NCBI GenBank assembly: GCA_963707695.1 | Contig: CAVPQY010000002.1 | Location: 372,001 to 436,000 of the forward strand | Origin: JAOPZW01 sp963707695 | Lineage (GTDB): Bacteria > Actinomycetota > Thermoleophilia > Solirubrobacterales > Solirubrobacteraceae | Length of the DNA: 64,000 nucleotides | Direction: 5' to 3' | In this document: in pieces, positions 35,831-45,284 of the stretch | Position numbering within the stretch: the stretch's first letter is position 1 | Layout of the letters: the number at the start of each line of letters is the position of its first letter | Program-made: the position numbers and the translations under genes | The notes under the pieces: model-generated | The model's database searches: none | What the model saw: only the letters and a program-made list of their open reading frames with translations | Told to the model about the DNA's origin: nothing

Positions 35831-36277
35831 GCTTCCTTCGAGGAGTGACTTCAACCTGAGCAGCGAGGCCTCCGCCTCACGCTGGGGGAGGTGACCCACC
35901 ACCGCCCGCCCCGCCACGGCGCCGAGCGGGCCGAGGGGTGGGTGGAACTCCAACCGGTAGTCGAACCGCGTGCTCGCGTCACCGAGGTCGGTCAGGCGGT
36001 ACACGGTGGCCGCGCGCGAACGGGCCGGCCCGCGACCGTGCCATTCCGCGTGGGTCGGCGCCTCGCACACCGTCAGCTCCCAGTGCACGCGGAAGGGCGC
36101 GCCGCGCAGCGCGAGCGTCTGGTCCATCTGGTCGCCGGCGCGCGGCGGGCCGTCGGAGGCGGAGTGCAGGCTGCGGTGGATCGTGACCCACTCGCCCAGC
36201 CGGCGGGGGTCCATGATGGTCGACCACACCTCGGCGGTGGGGGCAGCGATCTCGATGTGGGTCACGACCTCGGTCAC
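35828..36277 (-). CDS. SRPBCC-family (START-like) protein
   Basis: 149 aa from GTG 36277. It starts VTHIEIAAPTAEVWSTIMDP, the standard polyketide-cyclase/START opening, continues VHWELTVCEAPTHAEWHGRG and ends with the long helix HLPQREAEASLLRLKSLLEG. A lipid- or small-ligand-binding helix-grip fold; ligand unknown. It begins one base after the alcohol dehydrogenase stop, so the two share an operon. Confidence 0.87.
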   Translation of the reverse strand: MTEVVTHIEIAAPTAEVWSTIMDPRRLGEWVTIHRSLHSASDGPPRAGDQMDQTLALRGAPFRVHWELTVCEAPTHAEWHGRGPARSRAATVYRLTDLGDASTRFDYRLEFHPPLGPLGAVAGRAVVGHLPQREAEASLLRLKSLLEGS

Positions 36278-36278
36278 G

Positions 36279-37385
36279 TCAGGTGAAGGAGATGACGCTG
36301 CGGATGCCGTCCTGCTGGTGCATGAGCTCGAACCCGTGGTTGACCTCGTCGAGCGTCAGGCGGTGTGAGAGGAACGCGTCGACGTCGATCTGCCCGTCGA
36401 GGTAGCGCTCGACGAGCGCGGGAACCTGGTCACGGCCCTTGACCCCGCCGAAGGACGACCCGCACACCCGCCGCCCCGTGATGAGCAGCCGCGGGACGAC
36501 GTCGAGCGTCTCGCCCTTCCCGGCCACGCCCGCCACCGTGCACAGGCCCCACCCCATGCGGGCGGCCTCCACCGCCTCGCGCATGACCGACACCAGGCCG
36601 GTGGCCTCGAACGTGAAGTCGGCGCCGAAGCCGCGCGTCTCGTCGAGCACCCGCTGCACGACGTCGCCGTCGGCGACCCAGGTGTCCGTGGCCCCCTGGC
36701 CCCGCGCGAGGGCGAGGCGCTCCTCGGAGAGGTCGACGCAGATGACCCGACCGGCGCCCTGCAGGCGGCAGCCCGCGACGGCCCCCAGGCCGACCATCCC
36801 GGCGCCGAAGACGACGCAGGTCGACCCGGGCGTCACCTTGGCGGTGAACATCGCCGCGCCGAGGCCGGTCGACAGGCCGCACGCGAAGAGGCAGGCGCGG
36901 TCGAGCGGGGCCTCGGGCGAGACCTTGGCCAGGGCGATCTCGGGCATGACGGTCGCCTCGGCGAAGGTGGAGGTCCCCATGAAGTGGCGGATGGGCTCGC
37001 CCCCGCGCGAGAGGCGCGTCGTCCCGTCGGGGAGGAAGCCGCGGTTCTGCTGCTCGCGGATGGCGAGGCAGAGGTTCGTGCGCGGGTCGCGGCAGTGCTC
37101 GCACTCGCGGCACTGGGGGGAGAAGAGGGTGACGACGTGGTCGCCCACCGCGAGCGACGTCACGCCCTCGCCCACGGCCTCGACGATCCCGGCGCCCTCG
37201 TGGCCGAGCACGGTCGGCGCGTAGCCCGACGGGTCGACGCCGGAGGCGGTGTAGAGGTCGGTATGGCAGACGCCGCAGGCGGCCAGGCGGACGAGCGCCT
37301 CGCCCGGGCCCGGCGCGGCGAGGTCGACGTCCTGCACGACGAGCGGGGCGCCGAACTCCTCGAGCACCGCGGCACGGATCTGCAT
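36279..37385 (-). CDS. zinc-dependent alcohol dehydrogenase (class III-like)
   Basis: 368 aa. Catalytic zinc ligands are C40 (CGVCHTDLY), H62/E63 (GHEGAGIVE) and C169 (LFACGLSTGLG). The structural zinc ligands are C92, C95, C98 and C106. The Rossmann motif VVFGAGMVGLGAVAG is followed by ICVDLSEERLALARGQGATD, with Asp at the cofactor strand, so NAD is expected. This clade includes formaldehyde/mycothiol- and aryl-alcohol dehydrogenases; the exact substrate cannot be read. ATG 37385 has TAGGGT 8 bases upstream. Confidence 0.9.
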   Translation of the reverse strand: MQIRAAVLEEFGAPLVVQDVDLAAPGPGEALVRLAACGVCHTDLYTASGVDPSGYAPTVLGHEGAGIVEAVGEGVTSLAVGDHVVTLFSPQCRECEHCRDPRTNLCLAIREQQNRGFLPDGTTRLSRGGEPIRHFMGTSTFAEATVMPEIALAKVSPEAPLDRACLFACGLSTGLGAAMFTAKVTPGSTCVVFGAGMVGLGAVAGCRLQGAGRVICVDLSEERLALARGQGATDTWVADGDVVQRVLDETRGFGADFTFEATGLVSVMREAVEAARMGWGLCTVAGVAGKGETLDVVPRLLITGRRVCGSSFGGVKGRDQVPALVERYLDGQIDVDAFLSHRLTLDEVNHGFELMHQQDGIRSVISFT

Positions 37386-37432
37386 GGCCGCGGACCCTAC
37401 CCGCGCCCGCCGGCGCCGGGGGGCACGCGGCC

Positions 37433-38359
37433 CTACCGGGCGCGCAGCTCCTCGGTCGCCTCCCAGCGCCGCAGCGCGTGCTCGACGGCCGCGCCCAGCC
37501 GGTGACGCCGCACGCCCGGGAAGACCTCGGCCGCACGGTCGTCGCGAGGCAGCAGATCGGCGTCGAGGCCCTCCATGAGCGGGAGGATCAGGGCGCGGTC
37601 CTCGCCCGCGATCGCCGCGGCCACCGCGCTGGCGACGGGCGTCAGCGAGAAGGGCAGCCGCACCGCGGGGCGCGCGACGAGCAGCGCGTCGCGAATCAGG
37701 TCGACGAGCTCGCCGTAGGTCACGACGTCCGGTCCGGCGACGTCGAGCGACAGCGGGCCGTCGACCGCATCGCTCGTCCCGGCCGCCGCGAGGTAGGCGA
37801 CCACGTCGCGCACGTCGATCGGCTGGGTGCGGTGCTCGCGCCAGGCGGGCAGCGGCATCACCGGGACGCGCTCGACGAGGCGGACGAGGAACCGGAACGA
37901 GCGCGAGGACGACCCGATGACGATCGAGGCGCGCAGCGCGACCGCCTCCGGCGCGGCCGCGAGCAGCGCCTCCTCCACGGCCAGGCGGCTGGCCAGGTGC
38001 ACGGACGGCCGCCCGGGGGGGACCAGGCCGCCGAGGTAGACGAGCCGGCGCACGCCGGCCCGCCCGGCGGCGACGGCGAAGCGCTCCACGGCCCCGCGCT
38101 CGCGCTCGGCGAAGGTGCCGGCCGACGGGGCCGCGGCCTCCATGGAGTGGATGAGGTAGTAGGCGACCTCGACGCCGTCGAGGGCCTCGCTCAGCCCGGC
38201 GCCCGTCAGCGCGTCGCCGCGCACGACCTCCGCGATCCCGGGCGCGGTGACGCGCGCGGGGTCGCGGGCGTACGCGCGCACCTCGTGCCCGGCGGCGGCC
38301 AGCCGCGGGGCGAGGTCGGCGCCGATGGCGCCGCTGGCGCCGGTGACCAGGATCTTCAC
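37433..38359 (-). CDS. NAD(P)-binding SDR-like protein (atypical, NmrA/NDUFA9-like)
   Basis: 308 aa from GTG 38359. It opens MKILVTGASGAIGADLAPRL, AAAGHEVRAYARDPARV with an Arg after strand 2 (NADPH preference likely). The catalytic Tyr-x3-Lys is not evident, as in atypical SDRs that bind nucleotide and act as isomerases or regulators. ALDGVEVAYYLIHSMEAAAP and THRTQPIDVRDVVAYL-like motifs match the family. Divergent from lhgO. Confidence 0.85.
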   Translation of the reverse strand: MKILVTGASGAIGADLAPRLAAAGHEVRAYARDPARVTAPGIAEVVRGDALTGAGLSEALDGVEVAYYLIHSMEAAAPSAGTFAERERGAVERFAVAAGRAGVRRLVYLGGLVPPGRPSVHLASRLAVEEALLAAAPEAVALRASIVIGSSSRSFRFLVRLVERVPVMPLPAWREHRTQPIDVRDVVAYLAAAGTSDAVDGPLSLDVAGPDVVTYGELVDLIRDALLVARPAVRLPFSLTPVASAVAAAIAGEDRALILPLMEGLDADLLPRDDRAAEVFPGVRRHRLGAAVEHALRRWEATEELRAR

Positions 38360-38394
38360 GGCCGACCATGATGGCGGGGTCGTAGGCTGCGGCC

Positions 38395-39555
38395 GTGCCC
38401 GGCTCGGCGCACGACCCGGACGTCGCGGTCGCCGGTGGCGGGATCGTCGGCCTGGCCGTCGCCCGCGAGCTGCTCGTGCGCCGCCCCGGCGCCCGCGTCG
38501 TGGTCCTGGAGCGGGCGGGTGCGGTCGGCACCGGGCAGACGGGGCACAGCAGCGGCGTCGTCCACGCCGGCGTGTACTACGCGCCGGGGTCGCTGAAGGC
38601 CCGGCTCTGCCGCCGCGGCGGCGAGCTCCTGGAGGCCTTCTGCGCCGAGCACGGCGTCGCCCTGACGCGCCCGGGCAAGGTCGTCGTCGCGGTCCGGGCG
38701 GACGAGCTGGGGCGGCTGGACGAGCTCGAGCGCCGGGCCCGCGCGAACGGCGTGCCGGGCCTGCGTCGCCTGGGCCCGCACGCGCTGGCCGACGTCGAGC
38801 CCCACGTGCGGGGCGTCGCCGCCCTGCAGTCGCCCGCCTCCGGCGTGGTCGACTTCGCCGCCGTCGCGCGGGCGCTGGCCGACGACGTGATCGCGCGCGG
38901 CGGCGAGGTGCGCCTCGGCCACGCGGTGACGGGCGTCGCGCGCCGCGACGGCCGCACGGTCCTCCGGCTCGGCGCCGGCGACCCGGTCGCGGCCAGGCGC
39001 GCGGTCGTCTGCGCGGGGCTGGGGGCGTCCCGGCTGGCCGAGGCCGCCGGCGCGGGGGCCGACCCGCGGATCGTGCCCTTCCGCGGCGCGTACCTGCGGC
39101 TGGCGCCCGCCGCCCGCCACCTGGTGCGCGGCCTCGTCTACCCCGTTCCGGACCCGCGGCTGCCCTTCCTCGGGGTGCACCTCACGCGCCGGCACGACGG
39201 CGAGGTCGACCTCGGCCCGACCGCCCTGTTGGCCGGCGGGCTGCGCTGGCCCGGGACCTGGCGCCTGGCCGCGCGGCTCCCGCGGACGGGCCTGGCCGAG
39301 CTGCGGCTGGCCGTCTCGCGCCGGGCCTTCGTCGCGGCCTGCGCGCGCTACGTGCCCGCCCTGAGCGCGGCCGACGTGCGCGACGGCTGGGCCGGCACCC
39401 GGGCCCAGGCCGTCGCGCGCGACGGCACGCTCGTCGACGACTTCGTCCTGGGGACGAGCCCCGGCGCGCTGCACGTGCGCAACGCGCCGTCGCCGGCGGC
39501 CACCTCCGCGCTGGCCATCGCGGAGGTCCTCGCGGACCGCCTCGACGAGGTCTGA
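38395..39555 (+). CDS. lhgO: L-2-hydroxyglutarate oxidase-like FAD oxidoreductase
   Basis: 386 aa. FAD-binding DVAVAGGGIVGLAVARELLV; GTGQTGHSSGVVHAGVYYAP; KARLCRRGGELLEAFCAEHG; GVVDFAAVARALADDV. These are hallmarks of the LhgO/YgaF branch of the DAO family, which oxidises L-2-hydroxyglutarate (a side product of malate dehydrogenase and related enzymes) to 2-oxoglutarate. Fits the nearby TCA genes. GTG 38395 has TAGGCT 6 bases upstream. Confidence 0.92.
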   Translation: MPGSAHDPDVAVAGGGIVGLAVARELLVRRPGARVVVLERAGAVGTGQTGHSSGVVHAGVYYAPGSLKARLCRRGGELLEAFCAEHGVALTRPGKVVVAVRADELGRLDELERRARANGVPGLRRLGPHALADVEPHVRGVAALQSPASGVVDFAAVARALADDVIARGGEVRLGHAVTGVARRDGRTVLRLGAGDPVAARRAVVCAGLGASRLAEAAGAGADPRIVPFRGAYLRLAPAARHLVRGLVYPVPDPRLPFLGVHLTRRHDGEVDLGPTALLAGGLRWPGTWRLAARLPRTGLAELRLAVSRRAFVAACARYVPALSAADVRDGWAGTRAQAVARDGTLVDDFVLGTSPGALHVRNAPSPAATSALAIAEVLADRLDEV

Positions 39556-39579
39556 GGGCGAGGTTCGTACGGTGGGGTG

Positions 39580-41019
39580 ATGGATCGCCGCCGACTCGTC
39601 CTCGTCCTGTGCTGCCTGGCGCAGTTCATGGTCATCCTCGACGTCTCGATCGTCAACGTCGCGCTGCCGTCGATCAGCGCGGACCTCGGCTTCTCGGGTG
39701 CCGACCTGCAGTGGGTGGTCAACGCCTACACGCTGACGTTCGCCGGGTTCCTGCTGCTCGGCGGCCGGGCGGCGGACCTCCTCGGGCACCGCAGGGTGTT
39801 CGTCGCCGGGCTGCTGCTCTTCGCGGCCGCGTCGCTCGCCGGCGGCCTGGCGCCGAACGACGGCGTGCTCGTGGCCGCCCGGGCCGCGCAGGGCCTCGGC
39901 GGGGCCATCGTCGCCCCCTCGACCCTCGCGATCCTCACGACCACCTTCTCCGAGGGCGCCGAGCGCAACCGCGCGCTCGCCGCGTGGGGCGCCATGGGCG
40001 GCCTGGGCGGCGCGACGGGGGCGCTCCTCGGCGGGGTGCTGACCGAGCTGCTGAGCTGGCGCTGGATCCTCATCGTCAACGTGCCCATCGGCCTGGCGCT
40101 CGCCGCGGTGGCCGTCCGGGTGGTGGCCGACGTCCGGCGCGACACGGGCGCGCGGCGCAGCTTCGACCTCGCCGGGGCGCTGACGGTCACGGCGGGCCTG
40201 GTCGTCCTCACCTACGGCATCGTCCGCACCGCGGAGGAGGGCTGGACGTCGGCCCGGACGCTGGGCACCCTGGCCCTGGGACTCGCCCTGCTGGGCGCCT
40301 TCCTCCTGATCGAGGGCCGGTTCGCGCGCGCGCCGCTCGTGCCGCTGCGCACGTTCCGCGCACGGTCGCTGACGGGTGCCAACGTCGTCGTCTTCTGCCT
40401 CGGCGCCTCGGTCTTCGCCATGTGGTACTTCGTCTCGCTCTACCTCCAGGACGTGCTGGGCTTCACGCCGATCGAGGCGGGCCTGGCCTTCCTGCCCATG
40501 ACCGGGGCGATCATCCTGACCTCGTCCTTCGCGGGGCGGGGGGTCGGCCGGATCGGAGCCGGGCGCATGCTCGTCGTCGGCATGGCGCTCATCGCGGTCG
40601 GGATGGCGCTCTTCGGCCGGGTCGCCGTGGACGGGACGTGGGCGGGCGACGTCCTCGTGCCAGGCGTGCTGACGGCGGCCGGGCTCGGGCTCTCGTTCGT
40701 CCCCGTGACGATCGCCGCCGTCAGCGGCGTGGCACGGACCGAGGCCGGGCTGGCCTCGGGCCTCGTGAACACCGCCCGGCAGGTCGGCGGCTCGCTCGGC
40801 CTGGCCGTGCTGGCGACGCTCGCGACCCAGCGCACCGCCGACCTCGCCCGCGGCGGCGCGGCGCAGGACGCCGCGCTCACCGGGGGCTTCCACCGCGCCT
40901 TCCTCGTCGGCGCCGGGTTCGCGGCGGCCGGCTCGGTGGCGGCGCTGCTGCTGCTCGTGCGCGGCGCCCCGGCGGCCGCGCCGGCGCCCGCGGAAGCGCC
41001 GGAGCGCGCGGTGGCCTAG
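39580..41019 (+). CDS. MFS drug/proton antiporter, DHA2 (EmrB/QacA) type
   Basis: About 479 aa with 14 predicted helices. Motif A region ADLLGHRRVFVAG; antiporter motif C ALLGGVLTELLSWRWILIVN preceded by GAMGGLGGATG; N-terminal D(IVN)VALPSISADL typical of EmrB/QacA exporters. The C-terminal tail is Ala/Pro-rich. Likely proton-driven export of hydrophobic cations or antibiotics. ATG 39580 sits 6 bases after TACGGT; GTG 39577 is the alternative. No adjacent regulator. Confidence 0.92.
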   Translation: MDRRRLVLVLCCLAQFMVILDVSIVNVALPSISADLGFSGADLQWVVNAYTLTFAGFLLLGGRAADLLGHRRVFVAGLLLFAAASLAGGLAPNDGVLVAARAAQGLGGAIVAPSTLAILTTTFSEGAERNRALAAWGAMGGLGGATGALLGGVLTELLSWRWILIVNVPIGLALAAVAVRVVADVRRDTGARRSFDLAGALTVTAGLVVLTYGIVRTAEEGWTSARTLGTLALGLALLGAFLLIEGRFARAPLVPLRTFRARSLTGANVVVFCLGASVFAMWYFVSLYLQDVLGFTPIEAGLAFLPMTGAIILTSSFAGRGVGRIGAGRMLVVGMALIAVGMALFGRVAVDGTWAGDVLVPGVLTAAGLGLSFVPVTIAAVSGVARTEAGLASGLVNTARQVGGSLGLAVLATLATQRTADLARGGAAQDAALTGGFHRAFLVGAGFAAAGSVAALLLLVRGAPAAAPAPAEAPERAVA

Positions 41020-41193
41020 GTGGGTTCCCCACCGCCGCCGGGCGCCGATTCACGGCATTTGCGACGTGGCCGCGAGGGGCCGCCGGGCGAAAAGCGTGCG
41101 CTTTGCGAGAAGCGTCGTTGCACGCCTCCGGGGACCTTGGTTGGGTCTCGCCCCGCAGGGCACGAGGCACCGAACCGGGAGGACGACAGAGGC

Positions 41194-41424
41194 ATGGCGA
41201 AGCGGGTCGCGACAGGGCAGCAGGTCTCGTGCGAGACGTGCTACTTCCGATGCAACTCGCTCTGCGCGCTGGGCCTCGACGAGCCGTGCCCGACGTTCCG
41301 CCCGAACCGGCCCGAGGGGCTGTGCCCGCCGCGCCAGCTGCGCTTCACCTTCCGCCAGGAGCGGCGCACGCAGGCCGCGTGGGCGTTCCCCTCGGCGCAG
41401 GAGCAGGCGGCGCTGCACGCCTGA
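41194..41424 (+). CDS. small cysteine-rich protein
   Basis: 76 aa with a GGGAGG ribosome site. Six cysteines: QQVSCETCYFRCNSLCALGL, then DEPCPTFRP and GLCPPRQL. The pattern C-x2-C-x3-C-x3-C could bind zinc or an iron-sulfur cluster. The C-terminal third is helical and Gln/Ala-rich. I recognise similar short proteins in related actinobacteria but no function. The leader (41020-41193) is unusually less GC-rich around 41090 but holds no clear structure. Confidence 0.7.
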   Translation: MAKRVATGQQVSCETCYFRCNSLCALGLDEPCPTFRPNRPEGLCPPRQLRFTFRQERRTQAAWAFPSAQEQAALHA

Positions 41425-41465
41425 GCGCGCTCGCCCGCCGAGGGGCGGGCGGTAGCGTCTGCCGC

Positions 41466-42212
41466 GTGCGGCTGACCGTCATCGGGAAGTCGCCGGCCTT
41501 CACGGACGCCGGCGGCGCGTGCAGCGGGTACCTCGTCGAGGACGGCGGGACCCGGCTCCTCGTGGACTGCGGCAACGGCGTCTTCGGGAAGCTGCGGGCC
41601 GCGACCGACCCGTTCGCGCTGGACGGCGTCGTCATCTCCCACGTGCACGCCGACCACGTGCTCGACCTCGTCCCCTTCGCCTACGCGCTGCTCTTCGCGC
41701 GCGGCGGCCGCCCCTTCCCGCCGCTGCCGCTGCACGTGCCGCCGGGCGGCGCGGACCGCCTGCACCGGCTCAGCGGCATCTGGGGCGACGACGGCCTCCT
41801 CACCACCGCCTTCGCCGTCCGCGAGTACGACCCCGGCGCGACGCTGCGCCTCGGGGACGTCGACGTGCGCTTCGCGCCCGTGCCGCACTACGTCCCGGCG
41901 TGGGCCGTGAGCCTCGGCGGCCGCGTCGTGTTCGGCGCCGACTGCGCGCCGAACGACGCCGTCGTCGAGCTGGCCCGGGGTGCCGGCGTGCTCCTGCTCG
42001 AGGCCACGCTGGCGGTGCCCGAGTCGGCGGCCCCCTTCGGCCACCTCACGCCCGCGCAGGCGGGCGAGCTCGCCCAGCGCGCGGGCGTGCCGCGGCTCGT
42101 CGTCACGCACGTCCCGTCGTCCTTCGACGAGGGCTGGGTGCGCGCGGAGGCGGCGCGCACCTTCACGGGCGTGGTCGAGGTCGCCCGCGAGGGCGCCGCG
42201 TACGACGCCTGA
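41466..42212 (+). CDS. metallo-beta-lactamase-fold hydrolase (RNase Z/ElaC-like)
   Basis: 248 aa from GTG 41466 with TAGCGT 7 bases upstream. Metal site SHVHADHVLD (H59, H61, D63, H64), a further His in VPHYVPAWAV, D in VVFGADCAPN, and a closing His in LVVTHVP. The start MRLTVIGKSPAFTDAGGACS with GYLVEDGGTRLLVDCGNGVF is typical of the cyclic phosphodiesterase/ElaC subgroup. Likely a phosphodiesterase; substrate unknown. Confidence 0.88.
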   Translation: MRLTVIGKSPAFTDAGGACSGYLVEDGGTRLLVDCGNGVFGKLRAATDPFALDGVVISHVHADHVLDLVPFAYALLFARGGRPFPPLPLHVPPGGADRLHRLSGIWGDDGLLTTAFAVREYDPGATLRLGDVDVRFAPVPHYVPAWAVSLGGRVVFGADCAPNDAVVELARGAGVLLLEATLAVPESAAPFGHLTPAQAGELAQRAGVPRLVVTHVPSSFDEGWVRAEAARTFTGVVEVAREGAAYDA

Positions 42213-42322
42213 GCGCCGACCTCGACGTCGCCGGACGGCCGCGCCGGACCGCCCCGGGGTCGAGCGTCACGGTCCTGGGCGCCGGCGGCCGCACGGCGCA
42301 GGCGTGGACCTAGACTGCGCCC

Positions 42323-42811
42323 ATGCCCCCGGAGCGCGACCTCTTCGCGAACTTCGAGCGGATGCGGCGGCAGATGGACGAGCTCTTCGGCGACGTCTTC
42401 GGCGGCGGCGTCCTCGCGCCCCGCGACCGGGGCGGCTTCTCCCCCGCGGTCGACGTCTTCTACGAGGGCGAGCCGCCGCGGGCGGTCGTGATGGCCGAGC
42501 TGGCGGGCATCGACCCCGACGAGATCTCCCTCGACATCGAGGGCCGCGAGCTCGTCCTCGCCGGGCACCGCCGCCCCGCCGACGCCGAGGGCCGCGTCTA
42601 CCAGCAGCTCGAGATCGACTTCGGCCCCTTCCGGCGCCGGATCCCGCTCGGCGCCGACGTCGTCGCCGAGGCCGCCACGGCGACCTACCGCGACGGGATC
42701 CTCCGGGTCGAGCTGCCGCTGCAGCGGCCCGAGCCGCGCACGGTCCCGATCGAGGTCGCCCGCGACGACGCCGAGGGCGAGCTCGACCTCGGGGAGGACG
42801 GGTCGCCGTGA
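42323..42811 (+). CDS. hsp20: Hsp20 / alpha-crystallin small heat-shock protein
   Basis: 162 aa. The N-terminal arm (MPPERDLFANFERMRRQMDE) precedes the alpha-crystallin domain at about 42-145 (PAVDVFYEGEPPRAVVMAEL, GIDPDEISLDIEGRELVLAG, DGILRVELPL ending in the I/V-x-I-type PRTVPIEV). An ATP-independent holdase. TAGACT 6 bases before the ATG; no HrcA/CIRCE or HspR box seen. Its TGA overlaps the lon GTG, so the chaperone and protease are made together. Confidence 0.95.
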   Translation: MPPERDLFANFERMRRQMDELFGDVFGGGVLAPRDRGGFSPAVDVFYEGEPPRAVVMAELAGIDPDEISLDIEGRELVLAGHRRPADAEGRVYQQLEIDFGPFRRRIPLGADVVAEAATATYRDGILRVELPLQRPEPRTVPIEVARDDAEGELDLGEDGSP

Positions 42812-45234
42812 TCGACGTGGACGCCGGCGACGACGGGCGCGCCGTGCAGGTCGGCGGCCAGCGGCTGCTCCCCGCGACGCTGCCCGTCCTGCCGCTGCGC
42901 GAGGCCGTCCCCCTGCCGGACACCCTCACCCCGCTGGCGATCGGGCAGGAGCGCTCGATCGAGCTCGTCAACGACGCCCTGGCCGGCAACCGGATGCTCG
43001 TCATGGTCGCCTCGAAGGACCCGACGGTCGAGGTGCCGGGCCCCGAGCAGCTGCACGACGTCGGCGTCGTGGGCGCGATCGCCCGCATGCTCAAGGTCCC
43101 CGACGGGACCCTGCGCATCCTCGTGCAGGGCGCCCAGCGCGTCCGGATCAGGCGCTGGGTGCGCGAGACGCCCTACCTCGTCGCCGAGGTCGAGGAGCTG
43201 CCCGACGCCGAGGCGGAGGGCTCGACCGAGCTCGAGGCCCTCACGCGCAACGTCCGGCAGACCTTCAGCGCGATCGTCGAGGACCTGCCCTACCTGCCCG
43301 AGGAGCTCCAGCTCGCGGTCGCCAACGTCGACGACCCCGGCGCGCTGAGCCACCTCATCGCCGGGTCGCTGCGGCTGCCCGCCGAGGAGAAGCAGGAGCT
43401 CCTCGAGGAGGTCGACGTCGCCCGCCGCCTGCGGCGGCTGACCGAGATCCTCGCGCGCGAGCTCGAGGTCATCTCGATCGGGACGAAGATCCAGACCCAG
43501 GTCCAGTCCGAGATCGACAAGGGCCAGCGCGAGTTCGTCCTGCGCCAGCAGCTCGAGGCGATCCGGCGCGAGCTCGGCGAGTTCGACGAGTCCGCCGCGG
43601 AGGCCGGCCAGCTGCGCGAGCGCCTCGAGCAGATCCCCCTGCCCGAGGAGGTCCGCCGCCAGGTCGACCGCGAGCTCAAGCGCCTGGAGTCGCTCCCGCC
43701 GCAGGCGGCCGAGCACGGCATCATCCGCACCTGGCTGGAGTGGATCGCGTCGCTGCCGTGGGGCCAGAGCACCGAGGACGACCTCGACCTGCACCACGCG
43801 CGCGAGGTGCTCGACGCCGACCACTACGACATCGAGCAGGTCAAGGACCGCATCATCGAGTTCCTGGCCGTCCGGCGCCTGAACCCGCAGGCGCGGGGGT
43901 CGATCCTCTGCTTCGTCGGGCCCCCGGGCGTCGGCAAGACGTCGCTGGGGCGGTCGATCGCCCGCGCGCTCGGGCGCCGCTTCGAGCGCATCTCCGTGGG
44001 CGGCGTGCGCGACGAGTCCGAGATCCGCGGCCACCGGCGCACCTACGTGGGCGCGATGCCCGGGACGATCATCCGCGCGCTGCGCGACGCGGCGGCCGAC
44101 AACCCGCTCTTCATGGTCGACGAGATCGACAAGATGGGCGCCGACTGGCGGGGCGACCCCTCCTCCGCGATGCTCGAGGTGCTCGACCCCGAGCAGAACT
44201 CGAGCTTCCGCGACCACTACCTCGACGTGCCCTTCGACCTCTCGAAGGTCATGTTCGTCTGCACGGCCAACGACCTCGACCGCGTGCCGGGTCCGCTGCG
44301 CGACCGGATGGAGGTCATCCAGCTCGCCGGCTACACCGAGGAGGAGAAGCTCGAGATCGCCAAGCGCTACCTCGTGCCCCGCCAGATCGAGCGCAACGGG
44401 CTGCGGAAGTCGTGGATCGCCTTCACCGACCGCGGCCTGCGGGCGATCATCCGCGACTACACGCGCGAGGCCGGCGTCCGCCAGCTCGAGCGCGAGATCG
44501 GGACGGTCTGCCGCAAGGTCGCCCGGCAGGTGGCCGAGGCCGACGGCGCCCGGCCGAAGCGCCGGTCGATGAACGAGGCCAGGGTCCGCGAGGCGCTGGG
44601 CAAGCGCCGGTTCGCGGCCGAGGCGCGGCGGCGGACGCGCGAGCCCGGCGTGGCCACCGGCCTGGCCTGGACGCCCGTGGGCGGCGACGTGCTCTTCGTC
44701 GAGGCCACCGCGATGCCGGGCAAGGGCGAGCTCGTCCTGACCGGGCAGCTCGGCGACGTCATGAAGGAGTCCGCGCAGGCCGCCCTGTCCTTCGTCCGCG
44801 CGCACCTCGACGAGGTCGCGCCCGGCCTCGTCCCCGAGTGGTTCGCCGATCACGACGTCCACGTCCACGTGCCCGCCGGGGCGACGCCGAAGGACGGTCC
44901 CAGCGCCGGCGTGACGATCACCACGGCGCTCGTCTCCCTGCTGACCGGCCGCTGCGTCCGCGACGACCTCGCCATGACCGGCGAGGTCACGCTCACCGGC
45001 CAGGTGCTCCCGATCGGCGGCCTGAAGGAGAAGGCCCTCGCGGCCCAGCGCTACGGGCTGGCCGTCGTCGTGGCGCCCGCGGAGAACGAGCCCGACATCG
45101 ACGAGGTGCCCGAGCACCTGCGCGCGGACCTCGAGTTCGTCTTCGTCGAGCACGTCCGCGAGGTCCTCGCCGTGGCGCTCGCGCCGCCCCGGGCGGTCAC
45201 CCGGCCACCCTCGCGTGCGCGGGCCAGGGCATGA
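42808..45234 (+). CDS. lon: ATP-dependent Lon protease
   Basis: 808 aa. LON N-domain 20-210 (LPATLPVLPLREAVPLPDTL), coiled coil 215-320, AAA+ with Walker A GPPGVGKTS (about 371-379) and Walker B FMVDEIDKMG. The protease domain has the Ser699-Lys740 dyad (TPKDGPSAGVT; GGLKEKALAAQR). Degrades misfolded and regulatory proteins in the cytoplasm. GTG 42808 overlaps the hsp20 stop (GTGA). Pairing with Hsp20 suggests hand-over of held clients to the protease. Confidence 0.97.
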   Translation: MIDVDAGDDGRAVQVGGQRLLPATLPVLPLREAVPLPDTLTPLAIGQERSIELVNDALAGNRMLVMVASKDPTVEVPGPEQLHDVGVVGAIARMLKVPDGTLRILVQGAQRVRIRRWVRETPYLVAEVEELPDAEAEGSTELEALTRNVRQTFSAIVEDLPYLPEELQLAVANVDDPGALSHLIAGSLRLPAEEKQELLEEVDVARRLRRLTEILARELEVISIGTKIQTQVQSEIDKGQREFVLRQQLEAIRRELGEFDESAAEAGQLRERLEQIPLPEEVRRQVDRELKRLESLPPQAAEHGIIRTWLEWIASLPWGQSTEDDLDLHHAREVLDADHYDIEQVKDRIIEFLAVRRLNPQARGSILCFVGPPGVGKTSLGRSIARALGRRFERISVGGVRDESEIRGHRRTYVGAMPGTIIRALRDAAADNPLFMVDEIDKMGADWRGDPSSAMLEVLDPEQNSSFRDHYLDVPFDLSKVMFVCTANDLDRVPGPLRDRMEVIQLAGYTEEEKLEIAKRYLVPRQIERNGLRKSWIAFTDRGLRAIIRDYTREAGVRQLEREIGTVCRKVARQVAEADGARPKRRSMNEARVREALGKRRFAAEARRRTREPGVATGLAWTPVGGDVLFVEATAMPGKGELVLTGQLGDVMKESAQAALSFVRAHLDEVAPGLVPEWFADHDVHVHVPAGATPKDGPSAGVTITTALVSLLTGRCVRDDLAMTGEVTLTGQVLPIGGLKEKALAAQRYGLAVVVAPAENEPDIDEVPEHLRADLEFVFVEHVREVLAVALAPPRAVTRPPSRARARA

Positions 45235-45284
45235 GCGGGTATATGCTCCGCCAGGACCGCTCCCGACCGAGGTGAACGAGGAAC

